64,000 nucleotides of DNA. It comes from Acinetobacter sp. ANC 4169 (GTDB lineage: Bacteria; Pseudomonadota; Gammaproteobacteria; Pseudomonadales; Moraxellaceae). Where the stretch lies: the NCBI RefSeq assembly GCF_002135355.1, contig NZ_NEGE01000017.1, positions 1 through 64,000 of the forward strand, written 5' to 3'. The notes below the pieces were generated by a model. That model was not told the origin of the DNA. It did no database searches and was given only the letters and a program-made list of their open reading frames with translations. Shown in pieces: positions 19,622 to 28,266 of this stretch. Position 1 is the first letter of the stretch. Each line of letters begins with the position of its first letter. A program made the translations under genes and the position numbers.

Positions 19622-20287
19622 ATGAAATTGCTGGCATTGGAAACTGCCAATGAGCAGTGTTCCGTTTCTATTGTAGATGACACTCAAGAATTATTTTTTC
19701 AATTAGATGCGCGAGCAAAAGCACAAACGCAAACGATTCTCCCAATGATCGAACAAGCTTTTAACCAGCTTGATTTGTCTGCTGCTGACTTAACTGCAAT
19801 TGCATTTAGCCGTGGTCCAGGTTCGTTTAGTGGGGTGCGCATTAATGCGGCGGTCACTCAGGCCTTGGCATGGGCAAACGATTTGCCGGTAGTTCCAGTT
19901 TCAAGCTTACAGGCCTTAGCGCAGGCAGCCTATCGTGTAGCGGGTCTACGCTCAGTCACAGCGGTGCTGGATGCCCGCATGAACGAAGTTTATATTGCCA
20001 GTTTTGAGCTAGATCAGCACGGCATTATGCAGGCTGTGAATGAAGAACAACTGTTAAATTATGCCGATGCCGAGCAAATGGCTCAATTTGAACTGGTGGG
20101 GTCGGGTTCAGCTTTAATTAAGCCAGAACAAATACAATACAAAGACTTAAGTGCGACGGCACAAGATATTGCGACCATTGCGCGCGCGCATGCGGAGCAA
20201 AAACACTGGGTCAGTGCTGAACAGGCACTACCAGTGTATTTACGTGATAACGCTTGGAAAAAAATTCCAGAACAAGGCAAATCATAA
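19622..20287 (+). CDS. tsaB: tRNA threonylcarbamoyladenosine synthesis protein TsaB
   Basis: TsaB is the scaffold partner of TsaD and TsaE in making t6A37 in ANN-decoding tRNAs. The 221 residues show the ASKHA fold: MKLLALETANEQCSVSI, the motif FSRGPGSFSGVRI (typical G-PGSFTG-R-G in TsaB), and VTAVLDARMNEVY. The N-terminal half is well conserved and the C-terminal half short, as usual. ATG 19622 follows TAAGG by six bases; TTG 19616 is not preferred. Confidence 0.93.
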   Translation: MKLLALETANEQCSVSIVDDTQELFFQLDARAKAQTQTILPMIEQAFNQLDLSAADLTAIAFSRGPGSFSGVRINAAVTQALAWANDLPVVPVSSLQALAQAAYRVAGLRSVTAVLDARMNEVYIASFELDQHGIMQAVNEEQLLNYADAEQMAQFELVGSGSALIKPEQIQYKDLSATAQDIATIARAHAEQKHWVSAEQALPVYLRDNAWKKIPEQGKS

Positions 20288-20299
20288 TTAGGATTTTCT

Positions 20300-21124
20300 A
20301 TGGATCTTTTACTGCTGCTGAAAGCGGCAATTATGGGTATCGTTGAAGGGATTACTGAATTTCTACCGATCTCCAGTACCGGACATTTAATTCTCGCTTC
20401 AGAACTCATGAATTTCTGGACTAAAGAAAAAAGCGATGTATTTGTCATCGCTATTCAAATGGGGGCGATTGCAGCAGTTATTTATGAATACTGGGCTCGT
20501 CTTTGGGGTGCAGCAACGGGAATGTTTACCGGTGAAGTCAAAGGACGTCATCTCGGTTTTAGCCTGATCATGGCATCCATTCCAATTGTGCTGGTTGGCC
20601 TGACTTTTGGACAGGCAGTCAAAGAATTATTATTTAATGATATTGCTGTGGCAATTGGTTTAATTGTTGGTGGCTTCATCATCATGTGGATTGAAAAACA
20701 TCCGCCAGCAGTCAATGCACAAGAAGTTGAAAACATCAGCTATAAAGAAGCAATCTGGATTGGTTTAATTCAGGTACTGTCTTTAATTCCTGGAACATCT
20801 CGTTCAGGTGCAACCATTATTGGTGCCATGTTCTTGGGTATATCGCGTAAGGCTGCTACAGAATTTTCTTTCTTTCTCGGTATTCCGGTAATTGTCGGTG
20901 CTGGTCTGCTCGATCTTTATCAAAGCTATGAAGTGATGCAAACCACTGAAGACTGGACTGTTTTAGCAGTCGGTTTGATGGTTTCCTTTGTTTCAGCCTT
21001 GATTTTAATTCGTGTTTTAGTGGCTTATGTGGCGAAACGTGATTTTATGGTCTTCGCCTGGTACCGCATTGCCTCTGGTCTTTTAATCTTACTGTTTGCA
21101 TTTACAGGCTGGAAATTATGGTAA
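20300..21124 (+). CDS. uppP: Undecaprenyl-diphosphatase UppP/BacA
   Basis: UppP dephosphorylates undecaprenyl pyrophosphate on the periplasmic side so that the lipid carrier can be reused; extra copies give bacitracin resistance. The 274-residue, multi-span membrane protein has both family motifs: [20 protein letters not shown] and [20 protein letters not shown]. It sits 12 bases after tsaB and overlaps rsmJ by seven bases (GGAAATTATGG), so the three genes are probably cotranscribed. Confidence 0.96.
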   Translation: MDLLLLLKAAIMGIVEGITEFLPISSTGHLILASELMNFWTKEKSDVFVIAIQMGAIAAVIYEYWARLWGAATGMFTGEVKGRHLGFSLIMASIPIVLVGLTFGQAVKELLFNDIAVAIGLIVGGFIIMWIEKHPPAVNAQEVENISYKEAIWIGLIQVLSLIPGTSRSGATIIGAMFLGISRKAATEFSFFLGIPVIVGAGLLDLYQSYEVMQTTEDWTVLAVGLMVSFVSALILIRVLVAYVAKRDFMVFAWYRIASGLLILLFAFTGWKLW

Positions 21125-21936
21125 GCGAGATCCGCTTATTTGTAGAGCAGGAATTTCAACAGAAAGCACAGCAGTATTCTGCTGTGCTTTCTTCGCGTGG
21201 GATAGTGGTAAAGCTTGAAATCATTGAAAAACTGAATGCCCGATTTCTGCGTCTAAATCCAGAACTGGCTTTATGTGCAGATGAGTCGGGACTGTGGTTG
21301 TGTGCCAATGGCATGAAAATGCAGCCTGATTGGCAAGCTGAAGTGCCACGTTTAAAACGGTCATCCTTAAAATCTGAAATGATCGCACGTGCATGCAATC
21401 TCGGGGAAAAACCCAGCTTGATTGATGCAACGGCAGGTTTAGGTCACGATAGTTTGTTGATGGCACATTTGGGTGCAAATATCACCTTGGTGGAACGACA
21501 TCCGATCTTGTTTACTTTGCTTGAAGACAGTAAAAATCATGCGCAAAATGATGCTTTTCTGAGTTCAGTTGTGGCACGGATTGATCTGGTTTTTTCTGAT
21601 TCTGCCGATTATTTAAGGCAGCAGGCTGAGCAGCAGCATATAGTGGATGTGGTTTATCTTGATCCAATGTTTCCACAGCGCGATCAGAATCAGCAAGCCA
21701 TTAAAAAACAGGCACAAGTTAAAAAGCAGATGCAGTTATTACATATGCTGTTGCCTGAACATGGTGAAATGGATCTGGGTGATAACCTGTTAAGCCTGGC
21801 GCAAAAAGTGGCTAAACGGGTGGTGGTGAAGCGTCCACGTCTGGCTGTCTATTTGGCCGATTTGGAGCCAGATCATCAGTGGCAGGGTGATGCCTGTCGT
21901 TTTGATGCCTACTTTCAGCATCATCTTTTAGAGTAG
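21118..21936 (+). CDS. rsmJ: 16S rRNA (guanine-1516-N2)-methyltransferase RsmJ
   Basis: RsmJ uses SAM to methylate G1516 in 16S rRNA. The 272-residue protein has the SAM-binding motif [19 protein letters not shown], the acidic ribose-binding loop [10 protein letters not shown] and the catalytic-type motif [12 protein letters not shown]. It belongs to the UPF0341/YhiQ family. The start overlaps the end of uppP, so translation is coupled. The C-terminal end is typical of the family. Confidence 0.92.
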   Translation: MVSEIRLFVEQEFQQKAQQYSAVLSSRGIVVKLEIIEKLNARFLRLNPELALCADESGLWLCANGMKMQPDWQAEVPRLKRSSLKSEMIARACNLGEKPSLIDATAGLGHDSLLMAHLGANITLVERHPILFTLLEDSKNHAQNDAFLSSVVARIDLVFSDSADYLRQQAEQQHIVDVVYLDPMFPQRDQNQQAIKKQAQVKKQMQLLHMLLPEHGEMDLGDNLLSLAQKVAKRVVVKRPRLAVYLADLEPDHQWQGDACRFDAYFQHHLLE

Positions 21937-22059
21937 TTTGGTAATTGCTTCAATCTTGTACATTAATTTGTTATATAGTGCCAAAGCAGCATTGATAAAA
22001 CTTTCATCAAGCATAAACTTAGACAGTAAATTCGCGAGTTACAGCCACCCTGAAATCCT

Positions 22060-23472
22060 ATGATCGACTTTAAACCCTCCATTAATTTTTGGCATGATTT
22101 TAAGAGCAACCAAACTGCAGGGATGTGGCTTTTTTTGGGTTCGCGCCGATCTTTGCAAATTGTTCGACCATCCATCCTGCAACTGATTTTTTGGGGAATT
22201 TTAGGCGGCAGTGCCAACAGCTTATTCAGTTGGCTCAGTGCAGACGAGATCGGGGAGTTTAACTCGCAGGGCCTGATCAGTTATGCTTTATGGCCTTTTA
22301 TCGCGTTGATTGTCGGTATTTTCCTGTCGCAGCGGATTAATAATCCTCGTCTTATGCTGGTACCGGCCTTGTTGTGGCTGGTACTGGATACTCATATCGC
22401 TTTATTACAAAGCTTGATCCAATATCTGGGCTATATTGATGTATTGCCCTACATGTTCTATGACTATTTGCCGACCATCTTTATGGTGCTGTTTGTTTGG
22501 CAAAGTCTGGCAGTAGTATGGGTGTTTTCACGTGAATTAAAATGGCCGTGGTGGGAGCGGGCATTGATCGTTGCTGCGACACTTTTCACCCTTGTGGTGT
22601 GGCAAATGTCGGTTAAAAACCAGCCGATCTGGAAAGTGGAAGAAAGCCCGCCAAGTTTTGCTGAAGATGCCTTTTATGCGCAAAGCCGGATCTTGAACAA
22701 GTCGCTGGAATCGATCCAATATGGTGAGTTTGCCCAGTCACACTGGTATTTTCTTGGGGTCGCAGGTGCAGGTTATCAAGATGTCTTTAAGTCTGAAGTA
22801 GAGCGGATTAAAGAACAATTTGATACGCGCTTCGGTACTTTTGGCCGTTCAATGGTTTTGGTTAATAATCCGGAAACCCGAACCCAGATTCCAATTGCTT
22901 CGCGTACCAGTATGGAAATGGCGTTACGCCGTATTGGCCAGCAAATGAATAAAGAAAGTGATGTGTTATTTTTATACATGACTTCACATGGTTTGGCGAA
23001 TCAGTTTGAAATGGAAAATGATCCGATTGATTTAAATGATGTTGATCCTAAATGGCTTAAAGATACTCTGGATAAGTCCGGTATTCGTTGGCGGGTGATT
23101 GTGATTTCTGCCTGTTATTCGGGAAGTTTTGTTCCCGCTTTGCAGGATGATAATACTTTAATTATTACCGCATCTGCGGCTGACCGGGCATCTTTTGGCT
23201 GTTCCAATGAAGCGGATTATACCTATTTTGGACGGGCCTTTTTTGATCAGGCTATGCGCGAGCAGATGTCTATACAAGGTGCTTTTGAGCAGACCAAAAA
23301 AACCGTGGCGCAATGGGAAACCGCGCAAGGATTTGAAGCTTCTGAACCGCAATGGTCGATTGGAAAAAATATGGAATTTATGCTGCCGCAACTCGAGCAG
23401 CGCTTATTTCCCGCTACAACTCAGACAGATATGAAAATAGAAACCCCACAATTAAGCGTGGCAGCACAATAA
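22060..23472 (+). CDS. Membrane-anchored C13 (legumain-type) cysteine peptidase
   Basis: The 470-residue product has about five hydrophobic segments in residues 35-185 (for example FWGILGGSANSLFSWL, LWPFIALIVGIFLS, IFMVLFVWQSLAVVWVF) and a soluble C-terminal domain of about 280 residues. That domain has the clan CD dyad: His in LFLYMTSHGLANQFE and Cys in VIVISACYSGSFVPAL, with a downstream Asp-rich substrate-pocket region. Peptidase C13 includes legumain and GPI transamidase; the bacterial members are of unknown role. The soluble domain side cannot be fixed from the sequence. The gene sits 123 bases after rsmJ and 11 bases before fghA. Confidence 0.8.
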   Translation: MIDFKPSINFWHDFKSNQTAGMWLFLGSRRSLQIVRPSILQLIFWGILGGSANSLFSWLSADEIGEFNSQGLISYALWPFIALIVGIFLSQRINNPRLMLVPALLWLVLDTHIALLQSLIQYLGYIDVLPYMFYDYLPTIFMVLFVWQSLAVVWVFSRELKWPWWERALIVAATLFTLVVWQMSVKNQPIWKVEESPPSFAEDAFYAQSRILNKSLESIQYGEFAQSHWYFLGVAGAGYQDVFKSEVERIKEQFDTRFGTFGRSMVLVNNPETRTQIPIASRTSMEMALRRIGQQMNKESDVLFLYMTSHGLANQFEMENDPIDLNDVDPKWLKDTLDKSGIRWRVIVISACYSGSFVPALQDDNTLIITASAADRASFGCSNEADYTYFGRAFFDQAMREQMSIQGAFEQTKKTVAQWETAQGFEASEPQWSIGKNMEFMLPQLEQRLFPATTQTDMKIETPQLSVAAQ

Positions 23473-23483
23473 GGACAATAACG

Positions 23484-24320
23484 ATGCAACTCATTCAGCA
23501 GAATCGGTGTTTTGAGGGTGAACAGCGAATTTATACCCTGAATTCCAAGGTATTGAACGGGGAATCTCGATTTGGCATTTTCTTGCCGCCGCAAGCTTTA
23601 ATCGGGCAGGCCTGTCCGGCACTTTTTTATCTGGCCGGTCTGACCTGTACTGAAGAAACTTTTGCAATTAAAGCCCATGCACAACGTTTAGCAGCCCAAC
23701 TGGGTTTGATCCTGATTAGTCCGGATACCTCACCCCGAGGCGAGCAAGTGGCAGCTGGGGATTCATGGGACATTGCTCAGGGTGCCGGATTTTATATCAA
23801 TGCCACTCAGGCACCTTGGGCTGAGCATTATCAAATGGAAAGCTTCATCGCTAAAGAGCTTTATGATCTGGTCATCGAGGAATTTCCAGTTCAGGCACAT
23901 GCTGTCGGGATTTTTGGCCATTCCATGGGTGGACATGGTGCGCTGACACTGGCCTTTAAATATCCGGAAAAATTTAAATCAGTCTCTGCTTTTGCGCCTA
24001 TTTGCGCGCCGAGCCAATGTCCTTGGGGCGAGAAAGCCTTTTCAAATTATTTAGGTGCAGACCAGGCAGAATGGAAAAAGCATGATGCAACGGCTCTGGT
24101 TCAGTCCAAAGGTGCCTTGTTTCAAGAGATTCTGATTGATCAGGGGGCTAAGGATCAGTTCTATAGCCAACTAAATCCGGCCTTATTTAAACAGGCGTGT
24201 GAGCAAGCAGGGCAGTCCCTAACTTTACGTGAACATGCCGGCTATGATCATGGTTATTATTTTATTCAGACCTTTATGGATGACCATCTGCAATTCCATG
24301 CGGTACAACTCGAAGCCTGA
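23484..24320 (+). CDS. fghA: S-formylglutathione hydrolase
   Basis: This serine hydrolase (esterase D family) releases formate and glutathione from S-formylglutathione in formaldehyde detoxification. ATG 23484 with AAGGAC just upstream gives 278 residues, the usual length; the frame is open further upstream, overlapping the C13 peptidase gene in another frame, but this is not a real extension. Motifs: the nucleophile elbow GIFGHSMGGHGALTLA, an Asp in LIDQGAKDQF and a His in REHAGYDHGYYFI, and LAGLTCTEETF near the oxyanion hole. No adhC-like dehydrogenase gene is in this window. Confidence 0.94.
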   Translation: MQLIQQNRCFEGEQRIYTLNSKVLNGESRFGIFLPPQALIGQACPALFYLAGLTCTEETFAIKAHAQRLAAQLGLILISPDTSPRGEQVAAGDSWDIAQGAGFYINATQAPWAEHYQMESFIAKELYDLVIEEFPVQAHAVGIFGHSMGGHGALTLAFKYPEKFKSVSAFAPICAPSQCPWGEKAFSNYLGADQAEWKKHDATALVQSKGALFQEILIDQGAKDQFYSQLNPALFKQACEQAGQSLTLREHAGYDHGYYFIQTFMDDHLQFHAVQLEA

Positions 24321-24330
24321 TCGTTCATTC

Positions 24331-24362
24331 AAATAAGGGAGAATTCAATTCTCCCTTATTTA
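24331..24362. terminator. Bidirectional terminator fghA / DUF2218
   Basis: AAATAAGGGAGAA / TTCTCCCTTATTT forms a near-perfect palindrome between two convergent genes. It overlaps the stop codon of the DUF2218 gene. Confidence 0.88.
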
Positions 24363-24635
24363 TTGATGCTGCCATATAGCAGTAAATTCTTGCTGTGCCA
24401 TTCGGCTTAAATGGTCCAGCACCACTTTTTCTAGCCTGCTTAAGTCTTCTAATGGGCTGTCAATCGAAACCAACAATACTGCTGATTGTGGCGTCAGCTT
24501 AACCGTCGCATCTGGCAGAAAAATACTGAAATCTTCCTCAGTTTCAGAGACTTCAAATTTATGTTTCCAGTGATTGAGTAAACGTTTGGCGATACGGGCT
24601 GCTTCTGACGTGATAATTTGTGTATTACTTTTCAT
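24360..24635 (-). CDS. DUF2218 domain protein
   Basis: This 91-residue cytoplasmic protein matches the DUF2218 pattern: RIAKRLLNHWKHKFEV, then a beta strand, DATVKLTPQSAVLLVSIDSP, and ending LEKVVLDHLSRMAQ with a C-terminal W. No function is established for the family, which often stands near metal uptake genes. ATG 24635 is chosen because AAGG lies nine bases ahead; ATG 24641 is only three bases from that site. Confidence 0.82.
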   Translation of the reverse strand: MKSNTQIITSEAARIAKRLLNHWKHKFEVSETEEDFSIFLPDATVKLTPQSAVLLVSIDSPLEDLSRLEKVVLDHLSRMAQQEFTAIWQHQ

Positions 24636-24825
24636 TCTCATTTACCTTGTGTACTGAGGTCAAAATAACAAATTAAAGAAATCGCTAAAGTTAAAAAAAT
24701 AGAACGTACCGTTGCAGATTTGGAATGCCGAATAAACAGCGTCACATAAGGATTGAATCACAGCAGTCCTGTTCAATTTGTTATAATGTGAAAAATCAAT
24801 TCAAATGCATAGCCAGGTTCTCTTC

Positions 24826-25512
24826 ATGTCCAAGCCATATTTAATTGCACCTTCCATTTTATCTGCCGATTTTGCCCGCCTGGGTGAAGAAGTTGAAAAT
24901 GTGCTTGCTGCAGGTGCAGATGTTGTACATTTTGATGTGATGGATAACCATTATGTACCTAACCTGACTTTTGGTGCTGGGGTATGTAAGGCATTAAAAA
25001 AATATGGTATTCAGGCGCCGATTGATGTGCATCTTATGGTGTCACCAGTAGACCGTATGATCGGTGATTTCCTGGAAGCGGGTGCTGACATTATTACTTT
25101 TCACCCAGAAGCGACCCAGCATATTGACCGTTCTTTACAGTTGATTAAATCGGGCGGTGCAAAAGCGGGTCTAGTGTTTAATCCGGCCACGCCACTGCAT
25201 TATCTGGACTATGTGCTGGACAAGGTCGATCAAGTTTTGTTGATGAGTGTCAACCCTGGCTTTGGCGGTCAAAAGTTTATTCCCATGACTTTGGATAAGC
25301 TTCGTCAGGCACGCAAAATCATTGATGCCTCAGGCCGTGACATCCGTTTGGAAGTAGATGGTGGGGTGACACCAGCCAATATTCGTGAAATTGCCGAAGC
25401 GGGTGCCGATATGTTTGTTGCCGGTTCAGCTATTTTTGGCAAACCGGATTATAAAGCTGTGATTGAAGAAATGCGTTCAGAACTGGCAAAAGTAACTTCA
25501 GTTAATCTCTAA
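24826..25512 (+). CDS. rpe: Ribulose-phosphate 3-epimerase
   Basis: Rpe interconverts ribulose 5-phosphate and xylulose 5-phosphate in the pentose phosphate pathway. The 228-residue TIM barrel shows all signatures: [49 protein letters not shown] (metal ligands His and Asp), [15 protein letters not shown] and [14 protein letters not shown] 24826 is preferred over ATG 24805, because AGG lies eight bases before and the added seven residues are unlike the family. Confidence 0.96.
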   Translation: MSKPYLIAPSILSADFARLGEEVENVLAAGADVVHFDVMDNHYVPNLTFGAGVCKALKKYGIQAPIDVHLMVSPVDRMIGDFLEAGADIITFHPEATQHIDRSLQLIKSGGAKAGLVFNPATPLHYLDYVLDKVDQVLLMSVNPGFGGQKFIPMTLDKLRQARKIIDASGRDIRLEVDGGVTPANIREIAEAGADMFVAGSAIFGKPDYKAVIEEMRSELAKVTSVNL

Positions 25513-25538
25513 TAATCTACAATTAATTGTTGCTAAGT

Positions 25539-25598
25539 TGTGGATAACTTTATGGATAACCATATGGATATCTGTGTAGATAACTGTATGGATAACTT
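25539..25598. repeat. Five 12-bp tandem repeats resembling DnaA boxes
   Basis: Five units start at 25539, 25551, 25563, 25575 and 25587, exactly 12 bases apart, with the 9-mers TGTGGATAA, TATGGATAA, TATGGATAT, TGTAGATAA and TATGGATAA. The first equals the strong DnaA box TTATCCACA on the complementary strand; the others differ by one or two bases. No gene overlaps. A DnaA-binding cluster is an inference. Confidence 0.8.
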
Positions 25599-25906
25599 GA
25601 TTAGTTTATAAACAATTGTAGATCAATAGTTTAATAATTAGACATTAAATGTATAAAAAGGACTCAAAAGAGTCCTTTTTTAGCTTGTTAAGCTATTAAA
25701 AAATATGATGCTTTATTCATCTGTGCTTAAAAATAATACTGTTTAAAAAATAACTTTATTGTTTAAGTTGGCGTTATTTAGCAGAACTTGGCACTGTTTA
25801 GCATAAATTTAAAAATTGTGTATAACTCAGATCTTGGTTATGCTGTTAAACTCACATCAAAAGAACATGATTTATCTTTTATTGTAGATTGGCTAAGGAC
25901 AATACT
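25599..25906. other. Intergenic region with rpe terminator, upstream of copper genes
   Basis: Apart from the terminator at 25655-25681 this AT-rich stretch has no supported gene. It should contain the promoter of the copper operon, but no clear CopR-type operator could be assigned. Confidence 0.5.
25655..25681 (+). terminator. Terminator after rpe
   Basis: AAAAAGGACTC / GAGTCCTTTTT with the loop AAAA, followed by one more T (25681), closes the rpe transcript. Confidence 0.9.
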
Positions 25907-26362
25907 GTGCTCACTTCATTACGCAAACAGGCTTGGTTTGTGTTCCTGATGGTTTTGGCCATCGGGTGGAGTAATGCTGTCTTGGCATTCGAACAGCCGA
26001 TGCATCAGCAAATGATGAGTGAATTGACAATTCAGCATGAAAATAAAATGCCCATGACGGCCATGTCAGGTTGCCATGATTCAGTCAATACTCAACCGCA
26101 CATGCAGCAGCATCCTGTCGAACAAGTAAAAGTGCCCCATGATCAGGATTGTCATCCGGGCATGAGCGATCAACAGCAGCATTTCAGTTGTAATGATTGC
26201 GTACAGTTGCATTGTCAAAGCCTGAGCACTTGGTTGAATGCGCAAAGTCCGAGTTTTGCCCATTTAAATTCTGTGCCCGAACATCCCCAGCTCAATTTTG
26301 CTTATTCCGCCCAGCATTTAAGCGGTTTCTGGCAAAAAATCCTGCGTCCTCCCAAAGCTTAA
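25907..26362 (+). CDS. CopL-like His/Cys/Met-rich exported copper protein
   Basis: This 151-residue protein has a signal peptide or anchor (LRKQAWFVFLMVLAIGWSNAVLA) and a mature part crowded with His, Met and Cys: MHQQMMSEL, MSGCHDS, CHPGMSDQQQHFSCNDCVQL and HC. This fits a periplasmic copper binder such as the CopL-type regulators found before copAB. GTG 25907, preceded by AAGGAC at 25895-25900, is preferred to the TTG at 25889. It stands 44 bases ahead of copA. Function is inferred from context and composition. Confidence 0.65.
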   Translation: MLTSLRKQAWFVFLMVLAIGWSNAVLAFEQPMHQQMMSELTIQHENKMPMTAMSGCHDSVNTQPHMQQHPVEQVKVPHDQDCHPGMSDQQQHFSCNDCVQLHCQSLSTWLNAQSPSFAHLNSVPEHPQLNFAYSAQHLSGFWQKILRPPKA

Positions 26363-26406
26363 TCTTGATTTAAAAAACATTTTATTTTTAAATTACAGGT
26401 TAAGTC

Positions 26407-28266
26407 ATGTCTATTCAATTAATTCAAAGCCTCCTAGTCGGGGTGTGTTTAGTGTCATCATCGTGGGCATTTGCCGCGGTCAAAGAATATCATCTCAACA
26501 TTGATGAACAGAACGTGAATATCACCGGAAAATCCTTAAAACGGATTACCGTCAATGGTCAATTTCCCGCACCTCTTCTAGAGTTTGAAGAGGGGGATGA
26601 TGCCGTAATTCATGTACATAACAAGTTAAAAAACAAAGATTCTTCCATTCACTGGCATGGTTTATTGCTGCCGGGATTAATGGATGGCGTACCCGGTTTT
26701 AACCAGTTCAAAGGCATTAAACCGCAAAGTGATTTTGTCTACCGTTTCAAGGTGCGGCAAAACGGCACCTATTGGTATCACGCACACTCCAAAGGACAGG
26801 AACAGGATGGGCTGTATGGCGCTCTGGTGATTTACCCCAAAGGGAAAAAGCCGCTAGCAGCGCATGAACAGGCGGATCGTGATTACGTGGTAATGCTGTC
26901 CGATTTTCATCAATCCAGCAGTGACCAGATTATGAAGAACCTGAAAAAGTCAGCAGAGTACTATCAAAATCAGCGTGAAACTGTGGCCGATGTGTTGAAG
27001 CAAGTTAAGCGTGATGGTCTCAAAAGTACCTGGCAAGACCGTTCCATGTGGAATAAGATGCGCATGCTGAAAACCGATTTGTCTGATGTCACTGGTTATA
27101 CCTTCCTGATCAATGGCAAAACCCCGGAACAGAACTGGACCGGCATGTTCAAGCCAAATGAAAAAGTCCGTTTACGTTTTATCAATGCTTCAGCCATGAC
27201 CTTTTATGATGTGCGTATTCCAGACTTGAAGATGACTGTGGTGAGTGCCGATGGCCAGCCGGTTCAACCGGTACCTGTAGATGAGTTTCGCATTGGCAAT
27301 GCAGAAACCTATGACGTGATTGTGGAGCCTAAAGCCAATCATTATCAGATTGAAGCCGAATCCATTGACCGTAGCGGTTTTGCCATTGGGTCATTACACA
27401 ATGAACTCACTGCGATGACGCATGCGATTCACATGCCTAAGCCGCGTCCACGTGCATTGCTGACCATGGAAGATATGGGGCACGGTTCTTCATCCAGTGA
27501 TCATGCGGACATGAATCATGCTCAGATGGATGATCATCAAACTAATATGCCTCAAGCTAGTGAAGATAATAGTGGTGCAAGTTCAATGAATCATCAAATG
27601 ATGGATCATTCAGCCATGCAACATGAGACTCAACAACACGCTATGTCACAGCCAGCAAAACCTGAATCTGAGCAACAACAAACGCATGCGTCGCATAGTG
27701 CGGTAACACCATCCCTAGATCACAAGGCGCCCGTGGTCTATGGCTGGGCCAATGCATCAACGCCAGCAGGGCATAAAGCACTGCAATATGCCGATTTAAA
27801 ATCTTTAAACCCACAACCGGATACCCGTCCAGCGGAACGCGAACTGGAAGTGCGCTTGGGCGGCAACATGGAGCGTTATATCTGGACCATCAATGGCAAG
27901 AAATTTACTGAAGTTGAACCCTTGCAGGTGAAATATGGCGAACGCATCCGCTTGAAGTTTATTAATGACAGCATGATGGCGCATCCGATGCATTTGCATG
28001 GCATGTTTATGCAGCTGGAAAATGGACAAAATAGCCAAGATTTACCCAATAAACACACCCTGATTGTGCCACCGGGTAAAACGGTAACAGCCTTGCTGAC
28101 TGCGGATGAATTGGGAGAATGGGCAATTCATTGCCATCTGCTCTATCACATGTCCTCAGGCATGATGAGCAAACTGGTGGTGGCCAATGTGGATGGAAAT
28201 AAAATCGAGACTTCATCGGTGACTTCAGCTCAAGTTCAGCAAGGAGGTTCACATGCGCATCATTAA
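26407..28266 (+). CDS. copA: Multicopper oxidase CopA (copper resistance)
   Basis: CopA/PcoA is a periplasmic multicopper oxidase that oxidises Cu(I) and gives copper tolerance. The 619-residue protein has the four copper motifs: IHWHGLLLPG, WYHAHSKGQEQDGLYG, HPMHLHGMFM and IHCHLLYHMSSGM. Between residues about 355 and 440 an insertion rich in Met, His and Asp (DHADMNHAQMDDHQ, MNHQMMDHSAMQH) is typical of CopA proteins and probably binds extra copper. The signal peptide (MSIQLIQSLLVGVCLVSSSWAFA) has no twin arginine, unlike usual Tat-exported CopA. It overlaps copB by 14 bases. Confidence 0.94.
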   Translation: MSIQLIQSLLVGVCLVSSSWAFAAVKEYHLNIDEQNVNITGKSLKRITVNGQFPAPLLEFEEGDDAVIHVHNKLKNKDSSIHWHGLLLPGLMDGVPGFNQFKGIKPQSDFVYRFKVRQNGTYWYHAHSKGQEQDGLYGALVIYPKGKKPLAAHEQADRDYVVMLSDFHQSSSDQIMKNLKKSAEYYQNQRETVADVLKQVKRDGLKSTWQDRSMWNKMRMLKTDLSDVTGYTFLINGKTPEQNWTGMFKPNEKVRLRFINASAMTFYDVRIPDLKMTVVSADGQPVQPVPVDEFRIGNAETYDVIVEPKANHYQIEAESIDRSGFAIGSLHNELTAMTHAIHMPKPRPRALLTMEDMGHGSSSSDHADMNHAQMDDHQTNMPQASEDNSGASSMNHQMMDHSAMQHETQQHAMSQPAKPESEQQQTHASHSAVTPSLDHKAPVVYGWANASTPAGHKALQYADLKSLNPQPDTRPAERELEVRLGGNMERYIWTINGKKFTEVEPLQVKYGERIRLKFINDSMMAHPMHLHGMFMQLENGQNSQDLPNKHTLIVPPGKTVTALLTADELGEWAIHCHLLYHMSSGMMSKLVVANVDGNKIETSSVTSAQVQQGGSHAHH

